A DNA stretch of 64,000 nucleotides from Hymenopus coronatus (lineage: Eukaryota; Arthropoda; Insecta; Mantodea; Hymenopodidae), in contig CM060895.1 of assembly GCA_030762935.1 (NCBI GenBank), positions 77,173,001 through 77,237,000 on the forward strand. The letters are read 5' to 3'. Every line of letters begins with the position of its first letter. Position 1 is the first letter of the stretch. The notes beneath the pieces were generated by a model. It saw nothing but the letters and a program-made list of their open reading frames with translations, was not told the origin of the DNA and searched no databases. This document shows positions 1 through 11,397 of the stretch, in pieces. The position numbers and the translations under genes are program-made.

Positions 1-99
1 TAGTAGACACTAAGAAGCCCAGACCTTAAATCACATATTATATAGTATTGTAGGTTCCCAATAGGTTGTGATTAAAAAAATGGGGGTCAGTCGGAGATT

Positions 100-430
100 T
101 TTCTTTCTCTACATTACTATAGGTAGAGAAATAGGTAGAGATAGAGAAATTATTGAATTCCGCCGAATAATTCGATATCGAGATTTCACCGGAAATGTAT
201 GTTTAAGGTTCCCTGAATAAAAAAATTAATTTTTCAAAATAGGTGTCTATGAAAACTTATCTCAACAAAAGAAAGTTCGGCCTAATACCAAACTTGGAAT
301 TTAAGTTCAGCATATTTCAAATATGCGACACGAAGATTTTCAAGAAAATTCCCCAAATCCAAACTATCTTTAACATGCAGCATTTTTGAAGACTCTTATT
401 CTCCAAAAATACTCTTAAGGATTTTAATTA

Positions 431-496
<66 letters not shown>

Positions 497-800
497 AGAA
501 TAAGAACATCGTGGTAGCAAAATGTTACCACACAAAAATGTAGTGCTCGTTAAAATACACAATGTATGAAAGGTACCGTTTATATGTGAAATTGGTGATT
601 TCCTAGACATTCCTTGCTATTTTTAAACTTTGAAATACTTAACCTTTTTTTTCAAACGTGCATCCTCATGTTCTTTTTTTACTCCTGGTCATGCAAATAG
701 AACCGCATATCTATGTCAATCGCATAGTGACAGCTTTTAAAACATTTGGTTAGAGAAAGTCGTAAGAATGCATCCTACTTTTAATGTCTCCCTCCATTTT
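100..800 (+). repeat. IER repeat copy, diverged, with (TA)n
   Basis: Matches the reference copy at 56600-57465 in the same orientation: a palindromic TTTCTCTAC start near 107, then the runs TTTCACCGGAAAT and GCGACACGAAGATTTT. A pure TA tract at 433-494 interrupts it. Confidence 0.7.
433..494. repeat. (TA)n microsatellite
   Basis: About 31 uninterrupted TA units inside the IER copy. Confidence 0.95.
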
Positions 801-895
801 ACATGGAATCTCGGTTGACTAGATAAACAGAACTATAAGCTGAAGATCATGGGCTCAAATTTCAAACGTGGTATTAAATTATATCTTCCCAATGT

Positions 896-2065
896 TCAGT
901 TAGTTTGTACCAGAATGATCACATACGTAAATGTTGTGCCAAAAAAGCCACACAACAGGTTGAAGTCTATATTAAGGAAGCCTCCTGATCTCATTTTTAT
1001 TCCAGTTGTATCCAGTTGTTGTGCGAGAGCTTGAAGTTCAATTATACTTGCTGGGTCTAATGTTTCTAAGGTCATAAAGAACTGAACTTCTGTTACCAAA
1101 CGGTAGAATTTGCTACATAGCAACTGACCAGTGGTAGTCATCGCCACGATACAAACTATATATAGAAAAATCCGAAAGAGAAAAATATGAAGCATTTGAA
1201 AGCAAGAAAGTGAAATTTTAACGTATTAATAGTAGGAATAGAACGTTAAGCCAAACAGGCTTTCCAAAATCTGAATTATTATTGGAATGTCATATGCAGA
1301 ATTCAATAATTCACCAAATTTGACAATGTCCGCGTAAAGTTGACGCAGATACCGAATTTTGAAGGCGTAATTTATTCTTCTGGAATCAAACGACACTCTT
1401 GTATTGCAGATTGTTTTTAACTTCTCACAAAATAGTTTTGTTGTTTTAGATACAGGTTAGCACTTATGAATTGCACTGTAACTGTATTACTCATCAGCGT
1501 TGTTATTTGCTCTATTTCATGCACAAATAATGACTTTCGTGATGTTAGTAGAGGTTGGATAACAGCTGGAATCATCCAGAATGCTATAATAACCATCACT
1601 TCTGCCATCAGCAGCCTTCTGCAACTACTGTTCACCCCTGTTCGTGTGTAACTGTTTAGAAGTTTTTTGTTGATTACTAGCACATACCTCATTATACGCG
1701 GTGTATTTGAGAAACTAATGGAAACCATTGTCATGATACAACCAACAAATTGCAAAACTGATAGTAAGGTATATGTAACTTCAGCTGTATTATCAAAAAC
1801 ATTGAAGTCTTTCATCATTTCAGAAAACGAGAACTGTCAGGATTAACACTGTAATAAATGTCCAAAATTTGCTTCCAACAATTACATACGAGTTGTTTGT
1901 CTTCTCCAGTTTGTAAGGTGCAAGTCCTAAAACTCTCGAGATGAGGTACAGTGGTTTGATAGCAGTCCAGAAGTCCAACAATGGTTCTTGTGTGAAATGG
2001 TTGTTAATTGACCTAATAGCATGCTCTTCTAAAATGTCTGCCACTTTTATCCGTATTTCCTTCAT
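896..2065 (-). pseudogene. Gustatory receptor pseudogene Gr-1
   Basis: Full-length relative of Gr-2 and Gr-3, about 90 percent alike by eye, read on the minus strand from an ATG at 2065 to a stop at 896-898. It starts MKEIRIKVADILEEH and ends with the GR signature TYVIILVQT. Three lesions kill it. A 14-nt deletion near 1817-1828, against Gr-2, removes the end of the second membrane segment and shifts frame. A 4-nt deletion near 1436-1440 shifts it back. A nonsense codon lies at 1226-1228, where the paralogs have a TCA serine codon within YYSY. The two deletions sum to 18 nt, so both ends are in one frame. The upstream intron donor is also weakened (GTGAGA instead of GTGAGT). An allele in another strain could be intact; in this sequence it is a pseudogene. 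Confidence 0.9.
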
Positions 2066-2085
2066 GGTATCTGCTTCTCAGATAA

Positions 2086-2216
2086 CTGAAAATATAGATT
2101 TGTGTGAGATAAAGCTTGAAAGTGAAGCATATTTTACAACTGTACGGAAAGGTATTATAATTACACAAGCATTAAATTTTAATTGGTAATTTAATTGCAT
2201 CAGTTAAATGTCTCAC
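2086..2216 (-). other. Putative 5' UTR intron of Gr-1 (decayed)
   Basis: The acceptor TATTTTCAG ends 20 nt before the Gr-1 ATG. The aligned donor reads GTGAGA, weaker than the GTGAGT of Gr-2 and Gr-3. Confidence 0.4.
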
Positions 2217-2460
2217 ATGACACTGCTTGAAAACTGTATTATATCCACAACAGCTAGTTTTGCATTTATTAGGCTTATCACCAGTAGAGGAAGTGTTGTA
2301 TTCCATGCAAATGTTCAATATATTGCTTTGCGAGATATCTGAAGGCAATTTGCAATTTGCGACCCAACAATTAAATATAATAGCCGATGGCTTTAATATT
2401 AACATTTCAACAAAGAAAAACAAAAAACAGCAATTTTGTTGTAGGGGCAGTAAAAAAAGT
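2217..2460 (-). promoter_or_regulatory. Conserved upstream/first-exon region of Gr-1
   Basis: About 240 bp immediately upstream of the putative intron. It is nearly identical to 15304-15545 and 28664-28910, upstream of Gr-2 and Gr-3. No long reading frame is shared, so it likely holds a non-coding first exon and core promoter. This is inference from position and conservation after a recent duplication. Confidence 0.4.
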
Positions 2461-2567
2461 TAAGAAAATAATTATTAATAGATAATAACTAATAAATTGG
2501 ACAAATAGTCTGCATGTTTTATTATGTGACTGTATCCTATGTCAAGATGAATAAAATTACTATAAAA

Positions 2568-3235
2568 AAGCTGGTGTGCTCCATTCACATATTTTCTCTA
2601 GCTCTTCTATATACACATTCTTCTTACAAAAACTATTCTTTTATCTAAGTTATGCTAGTCCTGATAAACATTAGTAGAATGAGTTTTATTACTTGCTACG
2701 TTGTAATAAGAAGGGAAATAAGGGAACATATTAGGCTAAAGCGATATCAAATCGTTTAAAAGCTGGTCGCTATGTGAAACAATTAAGTTTCGGTGTCCTT
2801 TGTTGTATGGTCGTCAATTAGTTAATTAGTTCAAAATAGTTCTCCAAAATTGTGAATTTCACAAGAAAAACTTATACGACATTAAATTTGTGTTATAACG
2901 AAATCTATATTTTTGTGCATTAAGTTTTTGTTTTTCTCTTACGGCTTAACCGTTATGAAAACTCTGCAAAACTCAAATCAGAATAAAGAGCTATTCACAG
3001 GCTATTTCCCAAAAATTCAAAATATACATTTTATTAGTGCTGTAAATATCTTGAATATATGTTAATTTAAAATAATCGTTAGAGCAATGTTTGAGAAAAT
3101 CAAAATTTTTGAAAAATGTTGCATGTCAGGGGTAGCTTGAGTGGCGGATTTTCTTGAGAATCCTTGGGATATACTGAACTTAAATATCAACTTTGGCTTT
3201 TTTCGTTTTTGAACTATTCTGCCCCCCCCCGCCCT

Positions 3236-3282
<47 letters not shown>

Positions 3283-3390
3283 TTTTTCTTAATTTTTTTT
3301 CGAACTCAGAGGACATCAAAACATTTATTTCCGGCGAAAGCTTAGTAAAGCTTGTGTGGAATACAATAGCTTTTCTATCCACATGTCTAG
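2568..3390 (-). repeat. IER repeat copy, inverted
   Basis: Begins with the end motif GTGTGCTCCATTCACAT and runs through the CA-seed site (3237-3277) to the TTTCCGGCGAAA block. It has the opposite orientation to the copy at 100-800, so the two bracket Gr-1. Confidence 0.75.
3237..3277. repeat. (CA)n microsatellite in IER
   Basis: About 20 CA units at the conserved seed position of the IER repeat, just after a C-rich run. Confidence 0.95.
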
Positions 3391-3689
3391 AGTATTTTTT
3401 CCCCATGTTTGCTATTCCAATTACCATTTCATTTTTTTCATGCTTGAACAGGATCCTCCGCCTATGTTTCCACATGCTGCAGCAGAACCGCCTGTTAAAC
3501 AGTATTAAAAAGATAAGATATTTTCGAAATTTTTAAGATTTCCAAATAATCTGATGAGTAATGTTCAAATGAAGTTCTCTATCCACTACTCTTATTTCAA
3601 TATTTTTCTAATGTACTCATGGTTGCCTTCCCCTCTCCTTAAGATGGGACGGTTTTACTTGTTTTTTGTTTTGTTTTTTTTTTTTCCCA

Positions 3690-4027
3690 CCACCTATTGT
3701 ACACAATTTGATGTCCACCTGCTCTAACTATAGATCTGGTGCGCAATTTCTCTTGTAGAGGACTGCGTCTAAATACAGGAAGGGCAAGCTCGCACATTCT
3801 TTCTCGTAGATTTTCCAGAGTCCTTCAATTGTGATGGCGAAATATCGCCGAGTAGCAAGGCGTTGTTTCAGCAGACCAATTTCGCAAAAATTCATTGGTG
3901 AAGCATCTGGTGACTTGACAGGAGTGTTTTTAAATGCTATCACGTTGACACCCGTTCCCTTAACTTTCATGGGAAGATAAATAAGTGTGATTGGATGCTT
4001 TATCCATGTGGATGTCCAAATACGAAG
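3690..4027 (-). pseudogene. Tc1/mariner-superfamily DDE transposase relic, 3' part
   Basis: The minus-strand frame 3728-3970 encodes the C-terminal part of a DDE transposase, including PVKSPDASPMNF (third acidic residue region) and GLLKQRLATRR. The rest of the enzyme resumes at 5290 after an inserted mariner. The uninterrupted paralog is at 30330-31530. It has stops and frameshifts and is clearly dead. Confidence 0.7.
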
Positions 4028-5289
4028 TTCGACTGATAAGTCTTGGGCCTCTCAAAGAAAACAGTATTTCATTTTGTTTTGTTGCTTTATTTCTCAACAT
4101 TATCTCCAGAAAGGCTAATACATTTGGCATATCGATGTTCTAATTTAATTAAACCATGTCTGTAGTGTGATTTATCAAGGTCCTCAAAATAGCTGTTTCC
4201 GCATCAATGACCACCTCGTTGCTGAGTAATCTTCGTCCTCCAAGAATTTTTTTGAGGTTTGGGAACAGATGGTAGTCACTGGGTGTTAGATCTAGCAATA
4301 GGGTGGATGTTCAAGCAAGTATAACTTTAATTCGCACATTTTTCCCAATGTAATGACTGAACGATGGGCCGAAGCATTGTCGTGATGAAAGATGCCTTCT
4401 TTTTTCTTCTTTTTTCTTTTTTTTTTTGTCAAATGAGGTTTTTTTTCTTTTCATCTCATCATTCAAACGTTGCAGTAAGCTTGCGTGGTGGTCACCAGTG
4501 ATACTTTTACTCTTTTCAAAGTAATAAATAAAAATAATTCCTTATGCTTCTCCAAAAAAAAAAACCACCAAACACTCGCCATAACCTTGTTAAGTGACAA
4601 AATTGACTTCGCTTTTTTGGAGTTAGTTCACTTGGCGCAATCCACTATTTTGACTGTGATTTACTTTCTAGAGTGTAGTGATGTATCCAAGTTTCATCCA
4701 TAGTGTCAAGCTGTTTAAAAAATTCACTGGAATTTTTAAGATCCAGCTTCATATTCTTAACAGAATGAGTTTTTCTTTACCACTTTTGATCTTGTAAAAG
4801 CCCAAAACATTACTTAAAATATTACCTGCACGTTATTTTGATATGTTTGCAGCCACTGTTATCTCAAACAACTTTAATCTGGGTCTTCCATTACTAGATG
4901 ATAATTTTTTTCAACGATCTCTGGAGTTGTCACTTCTACAGGGAGTCCAGAGCGAGGCTCATCACTAGTGCTCGTTCGTCCCATTTTAATCACTGCAACC
5001 CACCTTTTAATCATTGAATATGAAGAGTCATAGTCTTACAATGTACTGTCCATTTCCTCGTTGATTTCTTTAGGTGCTAAGCCTTTCAAATGGAAGTATT
5101 TAATCACTGCTCGTTTTCCCAAATCCTCCATTTTCGTGAAAGCTCTAAGGTTGTCTTGTTTAAAATGTTGTCATTCGAATTGACGTGTAATAATGGATAC
5201 AAGCTAGTCTAGAGTTAAACTTTTCGATGCTACCGTCTAACTGGGCAAGTGGTGCCATATCTGTGTGACACCCGGAACTTATCAGCCAA
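4028..5289 (-). mobile_element. Mariner element (decayed) inserted in DDE relic
   Basis: A 1.26-kb mariner. The right end, read inward on the minus strand, begins TTGGCTGATAAGT; the left end begins TTCGACTGATAAGT, an imperfect terminal inverted repeat. The expected TA target duplication is not clear at either edge. It lies between two halves of another transposon that are continuous in unit 3, and it is absent from units 2 and 3. Confidence 0.8.
4087..5131 (-). pseudogene. Mariner transposase pseudogene
   Basis: The reading begins with ATG at 5131 (MEDLGKRAVIKYFHLKG, a mariner HTH start). It continues through DEPRSGLPVEVTTPEIVEK and ends with LEHRYAKCISLSGDNVEK and a TAA at 4087. The span of about 348 codons is the usual mariner length. 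In-frame stops (for example after STL near residue 33) and frameshifts scatter through it, and the catalytic core is broken, so no active enzyme is made. The DNA-binding half and the C-terminal tail are the best preserved parts. Confidence 0.85.
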
Positions 5290-6270
5290 GCCTCACATTT
5301 GGAACATCGTCACCACACACATGGGGAATTTTTCAAAATTTGGGTCCATATCTTTCCTCTGATAGTAGGCTGGATTAAAAGTTTACAATGTTGGTAACTC
5401 TGTCAATGCCAAGCAGCACCTGAGAGAGTAACCTGCGACCACCATGAATACCTTGTCCTTGCTCTCTTGAATGAAGTTGGAGCGCCCTTTTTAGGCCCCT
5501 AAATGTAATAAACTGCCTAGGTTTGTAAATTGTCAGCTCGATTAAGCCAAGCCTCATCTAAAGAAACCGCCCATTGGCACTTTTCACTTGCCAGGTGGTG
5601 TTCCTAAAATTTTCTTGCGTTGGTGAAGCATTTTCTGATATGCCACTGTTTCCAGCCATGTCCATGCTTTATGGTGTTCTATACCCATATATGTATTATT
5701 CCATAAACGCCATTTTAGAAGCTCCAATGCGACTGGCAATGCTTCTTTGTATTAGTGAATTTTCCTGAGTCATTGCTGCCCTCACCTTAGCTGCTAAACC
5801 TTTAATTCATGCTTTTTTTGTGTGCAAATTGAACCTCAGATGGATTTCAATCCATTTATGTGTGTAGCTTGTGTTATACGATCCACATAAAACGTACTTA
5901 CGGTAAGATATTTTTATTTGCACCTTTTCTCTCCACTATCATTGAATGGTTTGTAACCTGCGATAGGAAAGCTCAACAAAGTATCCCTACCAGAAAATTT
6001 TGAAGTCATTATGGAGTAAACCCTGCTCAGACTGACCGAACAGGCTACATGCACACGCAATGAGCTGTTGCCACAATAAACATAACAGTTTTGGTTAATG
6101 ACCTGGGAAGTCGATTCAAAAGTTGTCCGAGCTTAAGTGGGGCAACCCTCAGTATTTCTGCACATAAATCTAACAAGACTATGTTTACGTGCATTACATG
6201 TCTACTTCGAGATAAAATAAATTACCTTTTAGACACTATGGCTAGAAATACATTTTTAACCTCGTGCACA
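5290..6270 (-). pseudogene. DDE transposase relic, 5' part (resumes after mariner)
   Basis: Minus-strand translation gives the first catalytic aspartate region SLDEAWLNRADNLQ and an N-terminal KGLAAKVRAAMTQ stretch, both matching 30576-31480 in unit 3. Numerous stops. Together with 3690-4027 it forms one element split by the mariner. Confidence 0.6.
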
Positions 6271-6289
6271 CGACTAAACTAAATTATCG

Positions 6290-7010
6290 CATGAATCGTT
6301 TCCACTGTCATTTTCACCCTTCATCCTTCACTGTTGGAAGTGTCGGCGATGATGCTCGGTGCGGTGTGGCAGGGTAAAAGATATACTGAAAGTAACTCTT
6401 TGTCCCCCGACTTCTGGCGGAGGGTTGAGCCACATTTGGGGTGGAGTCCCGGTCTGTCTGTCGGGGTGTTTCAATCTGAAAACTATGAGGTTCTTGTCAC
6501 TGCTGTAACGTCACTCCTGGTTCCGGCCGCCCTAGCAGGGTAATGGAAAATCTGCACAGAACGTTGTGGGCGCAACTATTGCCGATTCTCCCTTCTCCCG
6601 CATGTCCATGTGACATCGGACACGCATGCGCATCGCAAGGATTTTGTCAGTGGTGGAAGAGAGGGCATTGCAAGCGGCAGTGAAGAATAAAAATCATAGT
6701 GTACTGTTTATTTTAAGAGTATATAAACTAAGAACTATTATGAGTAGTGTCGGGATTTTATACACCTAAGTTTTCCTATGTTAAATCCCTTAGAGGACAG
6801 GCCAAGGTGATTTTTTTTTACATGTTGCCCTTACTTGTGTAAACAAATTCTCCGAATTACATTCAGCCATGCACGCGCATATTGTAACAATGAAACAAGG
6901 ATTGTGGCAAACTCTCCCTCCATTTCTACCTTTCTTACCATCTCCGAACAGGGCCGGCTAAAGTAGAAAAAATGGAAAGCAGTTGAAGGGTTGAGCTGCG
7001 CGAATCGAAA
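6290..7010. repeat. GC-richer conserved block, unit 1 copy
   Basis: Markedly more GC than its surroundings. Shared with 17690-18440 and 31660-32420. Frame-breaking indels separate the three copies, so it is not evidently coding. Its identity is unknown to me. Confidence 0.6.
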
Positions 7011-7380
7011 AATGGTAGTATTTTGAATTATCTTATCAGCTATATCGGTTTACCCTTAAGTACGCCCTTATTTTTCTTCTGCTTAGAAAGGAAGCAAGGA
7101 AGTAATGATAAATTTCCGATAATGTTCAACTCGATTAGCATGATGTAGATAAATGCATGTTTCGTATGAATAGTTGTTTTTAGAAAAGGTACAGAAAACG
7201 TGAAAGGAACACATCAGATTTTTTAAAGCGATGCCATTTTTTTTTCTTTTGTTCCAATGAACGACATTCAGGTGAAAACTTGATGCAAATGTTTCTACAA
7301 AATACAATACTTTTTCTACCTACAGTTATTAGAAAATATGAAAATTTTTATTGCAAATTATAAAAGCCTGCCCTACCTTC

Positions 7381-7672
7381 TCCTTCAAAAGGTACGTGAT
7401 GCTATACCTCCTAGGAGCGCCTATCAGCAACTGATTATGACGAAGCCAAAGCTTTGGAAATGTTTTGTCTTGTAATTAGATAAGTAGCGACATTAATACG
7501 CCAAGAGCCTTTAATAAAATTACGAAAAATGAATTATTTATGATGTGTCACTGGATATCATGTCCTACTATTCCATTAAGTCAATTAAAGAGCGTTTCCA
7601 CTAAACTAATCAATACCTAAGTCATTTGAACTTTTATCAAGACATTTGCCGAACATTTTGAGTGCACTTTTC
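7381..7672. repeat. CUB block upstream of Gr-1
   Basis: Contains GTACGTGATGCTATACC, CCTAGGAGC, GAAGCCAAAGCTTTGGAAATG and ATTACGAAAAATGAATTAT. One copy of this block accompanies each of the six receptor loci in the window. Confidence 0.7.
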
Positions 7673-7694
7673 CATCATCACCACAGGTTATTTT

Positions 7695-8225
7695 TACTTC
7701 TTCTAGCGTACCTTCTATGTAAATCTATACAGAGAAGATATTGCATTCCACCAGAAATTCGTTAGTGAGTTTCACCGAAAATACACGCTTTAGGGTACCC
7801 TGCATCCAAAAATGTATGACGTGTTCCATTCACATGACTGTGTATATATCGCTGTAATTATTTTGGCATGTAAATATCTTTAATATTCGGTATTTTAATC
7901 AAAATCGTTACAGCCATTTTTGAGAAAATCAAAATTGTTGTGATATTTTCCGTGTAAAGCATAGTTTGGGGCAAGAGAATTTTTCTCAAAATCTTGTGGC
8001 ATCCCTAGAAGATACTAAACTTAATACCAAGTTTGGTATACTCCGACTTTTCATTTTCGAGTTACCGTGTTCACGGACACATGGAACTTTTTCTGAAAAT
8101 ACTTTATGTGGATACAGGGGACCCTAAAACGTGTATTTCTAGTGAATTATCGGACTAAAATATTGGGTGGAATGTAATATCTTCTCTGTACACTATGTAT
8201 ATTGTACATTTAGAGAAAGTAAAAG
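7695..8225. repeat. Composite IER fragments
   Basis: A short plus-oriented IER start (7695-7810) abuts an internally deleted minus-oriented copy (7812-8225) that ends TTTAGAGAAAGTA. The same composite recurs at 19140-19490 and 33125-33655, so it predates the triplication. Confidence 0.65.
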
Positions 8226-8640
8226 ACAATTGACTACAATGTAAAGAAATTATTGTATAATATAATTATTTAGTTGCGCTGGTTACCAGTGCATATTCTG
8301 CTGGATATCAGCAGTATAGGATTAGTTTTTCGCTTATCTTAATAATCAAGAGCATAGTTTTATGGTTAAATAGCTGGTTACCAGTTATTTGTGTTACTGG
8401 ATGCCAGTAATTAATAATAGAATATTTAGTGTTAGTGAAGGTTGTTTTATGGTTTGGAATCTATTTTATTTCAGTTTATATTATTTTTTTGGTTTTAAAT
8501 TAAATTTTGAGTTATTAGTATATAAGTATCATCTGTAAAATAATGATGTATAACAATAATTTAAAAGTTTGCAATATACGTCCTGGTATATGGAACAAGA
8601 TGCCAGGATGTTGTATTACAGATTTTATTTTATTTTACTT
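8226..8640. other. Unassigned AT-rich stretch
   Basis: About 400 bp of AT-rich DNA with short imperfect repeats of CTGGTTACCAGT/CTGGATACCAG type at 8279-8410. No gene seen. Confidence 0.4.
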
Positions 8641-8644
8641 TTTA

Positions 8645-9415
8645 TTTTAGAAAAAAGTTCTGTGTACGTGTGTGTGTGTGTGAACACGGTAACTCAAAAA
8701 CAAAAAGTCGGTAAAATATCAAACTCTCTATTTAAGTTTAGTAGCCTCCAGGAATGCGACACGAGGAGTTTGAGAGAAAAAATAAACCCATCAAAACTAC
8801 CCTTTATATGGAAAAAATTTCGAGCATTTTTATTTTATTAAAAATAGCTGTAACAATTTTGACTAATATTCCGTGTATTAAAAATATTAGCATGGTATAT
8901 TAAATGTATATCTTGAATTTTCTGGGAATAGCCTCTAAAGACCTCTTTATTCTGGATGAATTTTACTGAAAAATGCGTAAGAGAGAGACAAAACTTGCCA
9001 CACAAAAATTGTAGATCTCATTAAAACACATAATTTATATCATATACGTTTTTTTTTTTTTCTTCGAGTTCACCACTTCTGATATTCCTTGTTTTATTGT
9101 TTCAGATTTAAAATACTTATTCGTTTCTCATATGGGAACTTATAGGCTCCTAGCTATGCATAGAAACAAATTTCAACCGCAGGGATACCAGCTTTTGAAA
9201 GATTATACTGTCATTTTAGCTTAATGTATTCCCTTGTTTTCCTTCTACATACAAGGAAACACGTAACTAAGAGAATTTCTGCTAATGTTTGTCTCGATTA
9301 TTATAAACTAGATAGAAAATATAGCTGTTTAACAATAATTTATTACAGCAATGTAGAGAAAGACAAGTGAATGGAACACATCAGATTTTTTTTTATACAA
9401 GTTTTAAATTCTTTT
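8645..9415 (+). repeat. IER repeat copy
   Basis: Starts inside the seed region with a short TG tract (8667-8681) and runs to GTGAATGGAACACATCAG at the distal end. Confidence 0.75.
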
Positions 9416-9577
9416 CATTCGCATCTTTTCTGCTGCTAGTAGACCAATAAAGTTAATTATGAACGTTTCAGCTGATAGATATCCATTTTTTGAGCTAATC
9501 TAAAAAATTCGGTGAGTTGCCTTCACATGATATTCTTTACCTATAGTGCAACCAATTATTTTGACGAAAGCATATTC

Positions 9578-9861
9578 TGGTTGGTCCCGTAACTCCGTTA
9601 GTATTGCACCTACTTGACCCGGGTTCGATTCCCGGCTGGAGGGTAGATATATTTCTGTAGCCAGACTATTCTCTATCCTCCCCAGGGTAGAAGTATGAAG
9701 GCGAGTGTGATTTAATGATTAAAATTAAAAATAAAGTAAATTGCAAATCAACAAACTCAATACATAAGTCAACACTATCGTTGATTGGTAATATATTCCG
9801 AAGGGAAATGTCGCCAAAATGAACATTCAGTTAAAGGCGAGATATAAGTACAACAAATAGA
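9578..9861 (+). mobile_element. tRNA-derived SINE, unit 1 copy
   Basis: A B-box-like GGGTTCGATTCCC lies near 9620 in a tRNA-like head. The element is bracketed by AAAGCATATTC (9567-9577) and AAAGCATTTTC (9862-9872), a probable 11-bp target duplication with one change. The same SINE sits at the same place in unit 2 (20152-20446), so it was present before that duplication. It lacks about 13 nt just before the B box compared with the unit 2 copy. Confidence 0.7.
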
Positions 9862-10115
9862 AAAGCATTTTCCTTTCTCTAAATCGTGATAATCGAGATA
9901 AACATTAGTAAAGATGGCTTTATTTCACATTTCCTTGTAGATACAAAGGCTATAGAAACAGTGATGACTTTGAAATTGCTTCTGTAAACTAAAACATCTG
10001 ATGTGTTACACTCACATGACCTCCACAAACCTCTTACAAAAGATTCTTCTTCTTTCCACACAATGCTAATCAAGATAAACATTACTTCATTATTACTTAA
10101 AGACTAAAACTGATC

Positions 10116-10463
10116 TTATACAGGGTGTTCTGTATAAAACGTGACCGCTGGTATGGAGTTAGCTTCCGGGTAGAACGATATGCTATAGGTAGCTGTGCCA
10201 ACACTCTGCCTTCCCGTCTTTATGTTTTTCCAGTAAACCTGCCCATAAAAAATAAGAAAATCAACTCTTACCTCATTGCAATTGATGGAAATATCGTCCT
10301 TCCATATGCGAGACAAACGAACATCGAGCTGAGCAAACACATGAAGATAGAGACGATTTAACTCGGCCACCGTAATGTTTAAATTACAGTTTGTATATTT
10401 TTTTAGATTCCTCCAATATTGAAGACTTTTACCAATTTCGTCTAATGTTTCTTCTGCTATCAC
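10116..10463 (-). pseudogene. Unidentified coding-like segment shared by units 1 and 2
   Basis: An open minus-strand frame of 115 codons contains AELNRLYLHVFAQLD and ends AVTFYTEHPV. The unit 2 counterpart (23256-23620) reads AELNRLYLHV and AVTFYPENPV but in different frames, so at least one copy is frameshifted. The terminal bases TACAGGGTGTTCTGTATAAA look like the edge of a transposon. I do not recognise the family; a transposon remnant is the best guess. Confidence 0.35.
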
Positions 10464-10854
10464 TGTACATCCTCACATGTTGTTTTGCACTGAGCCATTG
10501 TCTCAAATTTATTCACAAGCTGGGAGGAGGAAATTGTAAAGGAAACTTAGGAATGAGTTAAAATAATTAAAACATTTACCTACAAAAGTAATGAAAACGT
10601 TTTTGAAATATCTGCCTTTCCAAAATGAAAGTGTACCACTAACGCCAATGAGTGCTTAGTAACTGAAAAACAGAAACAGGTAAGGTATTTTTGTTGTTGT
10701 TAAATTAATAAAATTATTACAAAAATACGTGCTACATGGAATATTTCAAATAACATTTAAAGGTAACAAACATATACAAATGAGAAAAGTAAGAAAACAG
10801 AAAGATAAAAATAGTAATTAATCGCTTCTGAGTAACTGAACACATTTGTTCTAG

Positions 10855-11007
10855 TTTTAAAATTTAAAATGTTCGGGCTATTTTGCCGTGGTCTGTAGGT
10901 TAAAATATGTTTAGTTAAAATATTTCTACCTAACGTTTCGTCCCTGTCTGTGAGGGACATCTTCAGAGGAAATGTGCTCACGCTGCTAACTCTAAAAGAA
11001 TAACCTA
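10855..11007. mobile_element. 153-bp insertion with 13-bp target duplication (unit 1 only)
   Basis: Direct copies of ACATTTGTTCTAG at 10842-10854 and 11008-11020 flank it, and unit 2 has a single, uninterrupted site. It contains AACGTTTCGTCCCTG and a hairpin GTCCCT/AGGGAC (10940-10958), which recalls the ends of Penelope-like elements. That assignment is tentative; the insertion itself is clear. Confidence 0.7.
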
Positions 11008-11020
11008 ACATTTGTTCTAG

Positions 11021-11396
11021 CTTCGCCCAAATTGCCCATGTTTTGAGTTTCCTCGCGACAGTTGCTAAATGTCAACTTGCGAATTTCCTTTCAAAAGGAC
11101 TTAAAAATGTTTTATTTTGAGTTTAGTTTCTGTTCTGCTTCTCCCACTGTGAGTACATGGAATCTTCATTCAAACCACGAATGCGCAGATTTTCCTGCCC
11201 ATAACCCGATATTGCTTATGCTTTTTTCTTTTAATTATGATGCCAGTTTATTTACATACGCTGTTTTTGAGTATTTAACACAAGTGTTAGTAGAATTGTG
11301 TTTTTGTGTGCATAGATAGGCCTATAACTTCAAATGGCAATGTTATATTTAATGCAGTATTATGTTCTACATATCTAGTCTAAGCATTCGTAAATA
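11021..11396. other. Non-coding stretch shared with 24015-24415
   Basis: Continues the unit 1/unit 2 paralogy, with indels that break any shared frame. No gene seen. Confidence 0.5.
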
Positions 11397-11397
11397 T

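Noticed and set aside
100..3390. Receptor mobilised as cargo between two inverted IER copies
   Set aside because: The bracket recurs only in the triplicated units, which copied together; Gr-5 and Gr-6 are not bracketed this way and no target duplication flanks the whole cassette.
9578..9661. tRNA gene suggested by the B box GGGTTCGATTCCC (also 20200)
   Set aside because: No complete cloverleaf; the element extends nearly 300 bp and has target duplications, so it is a SINE.
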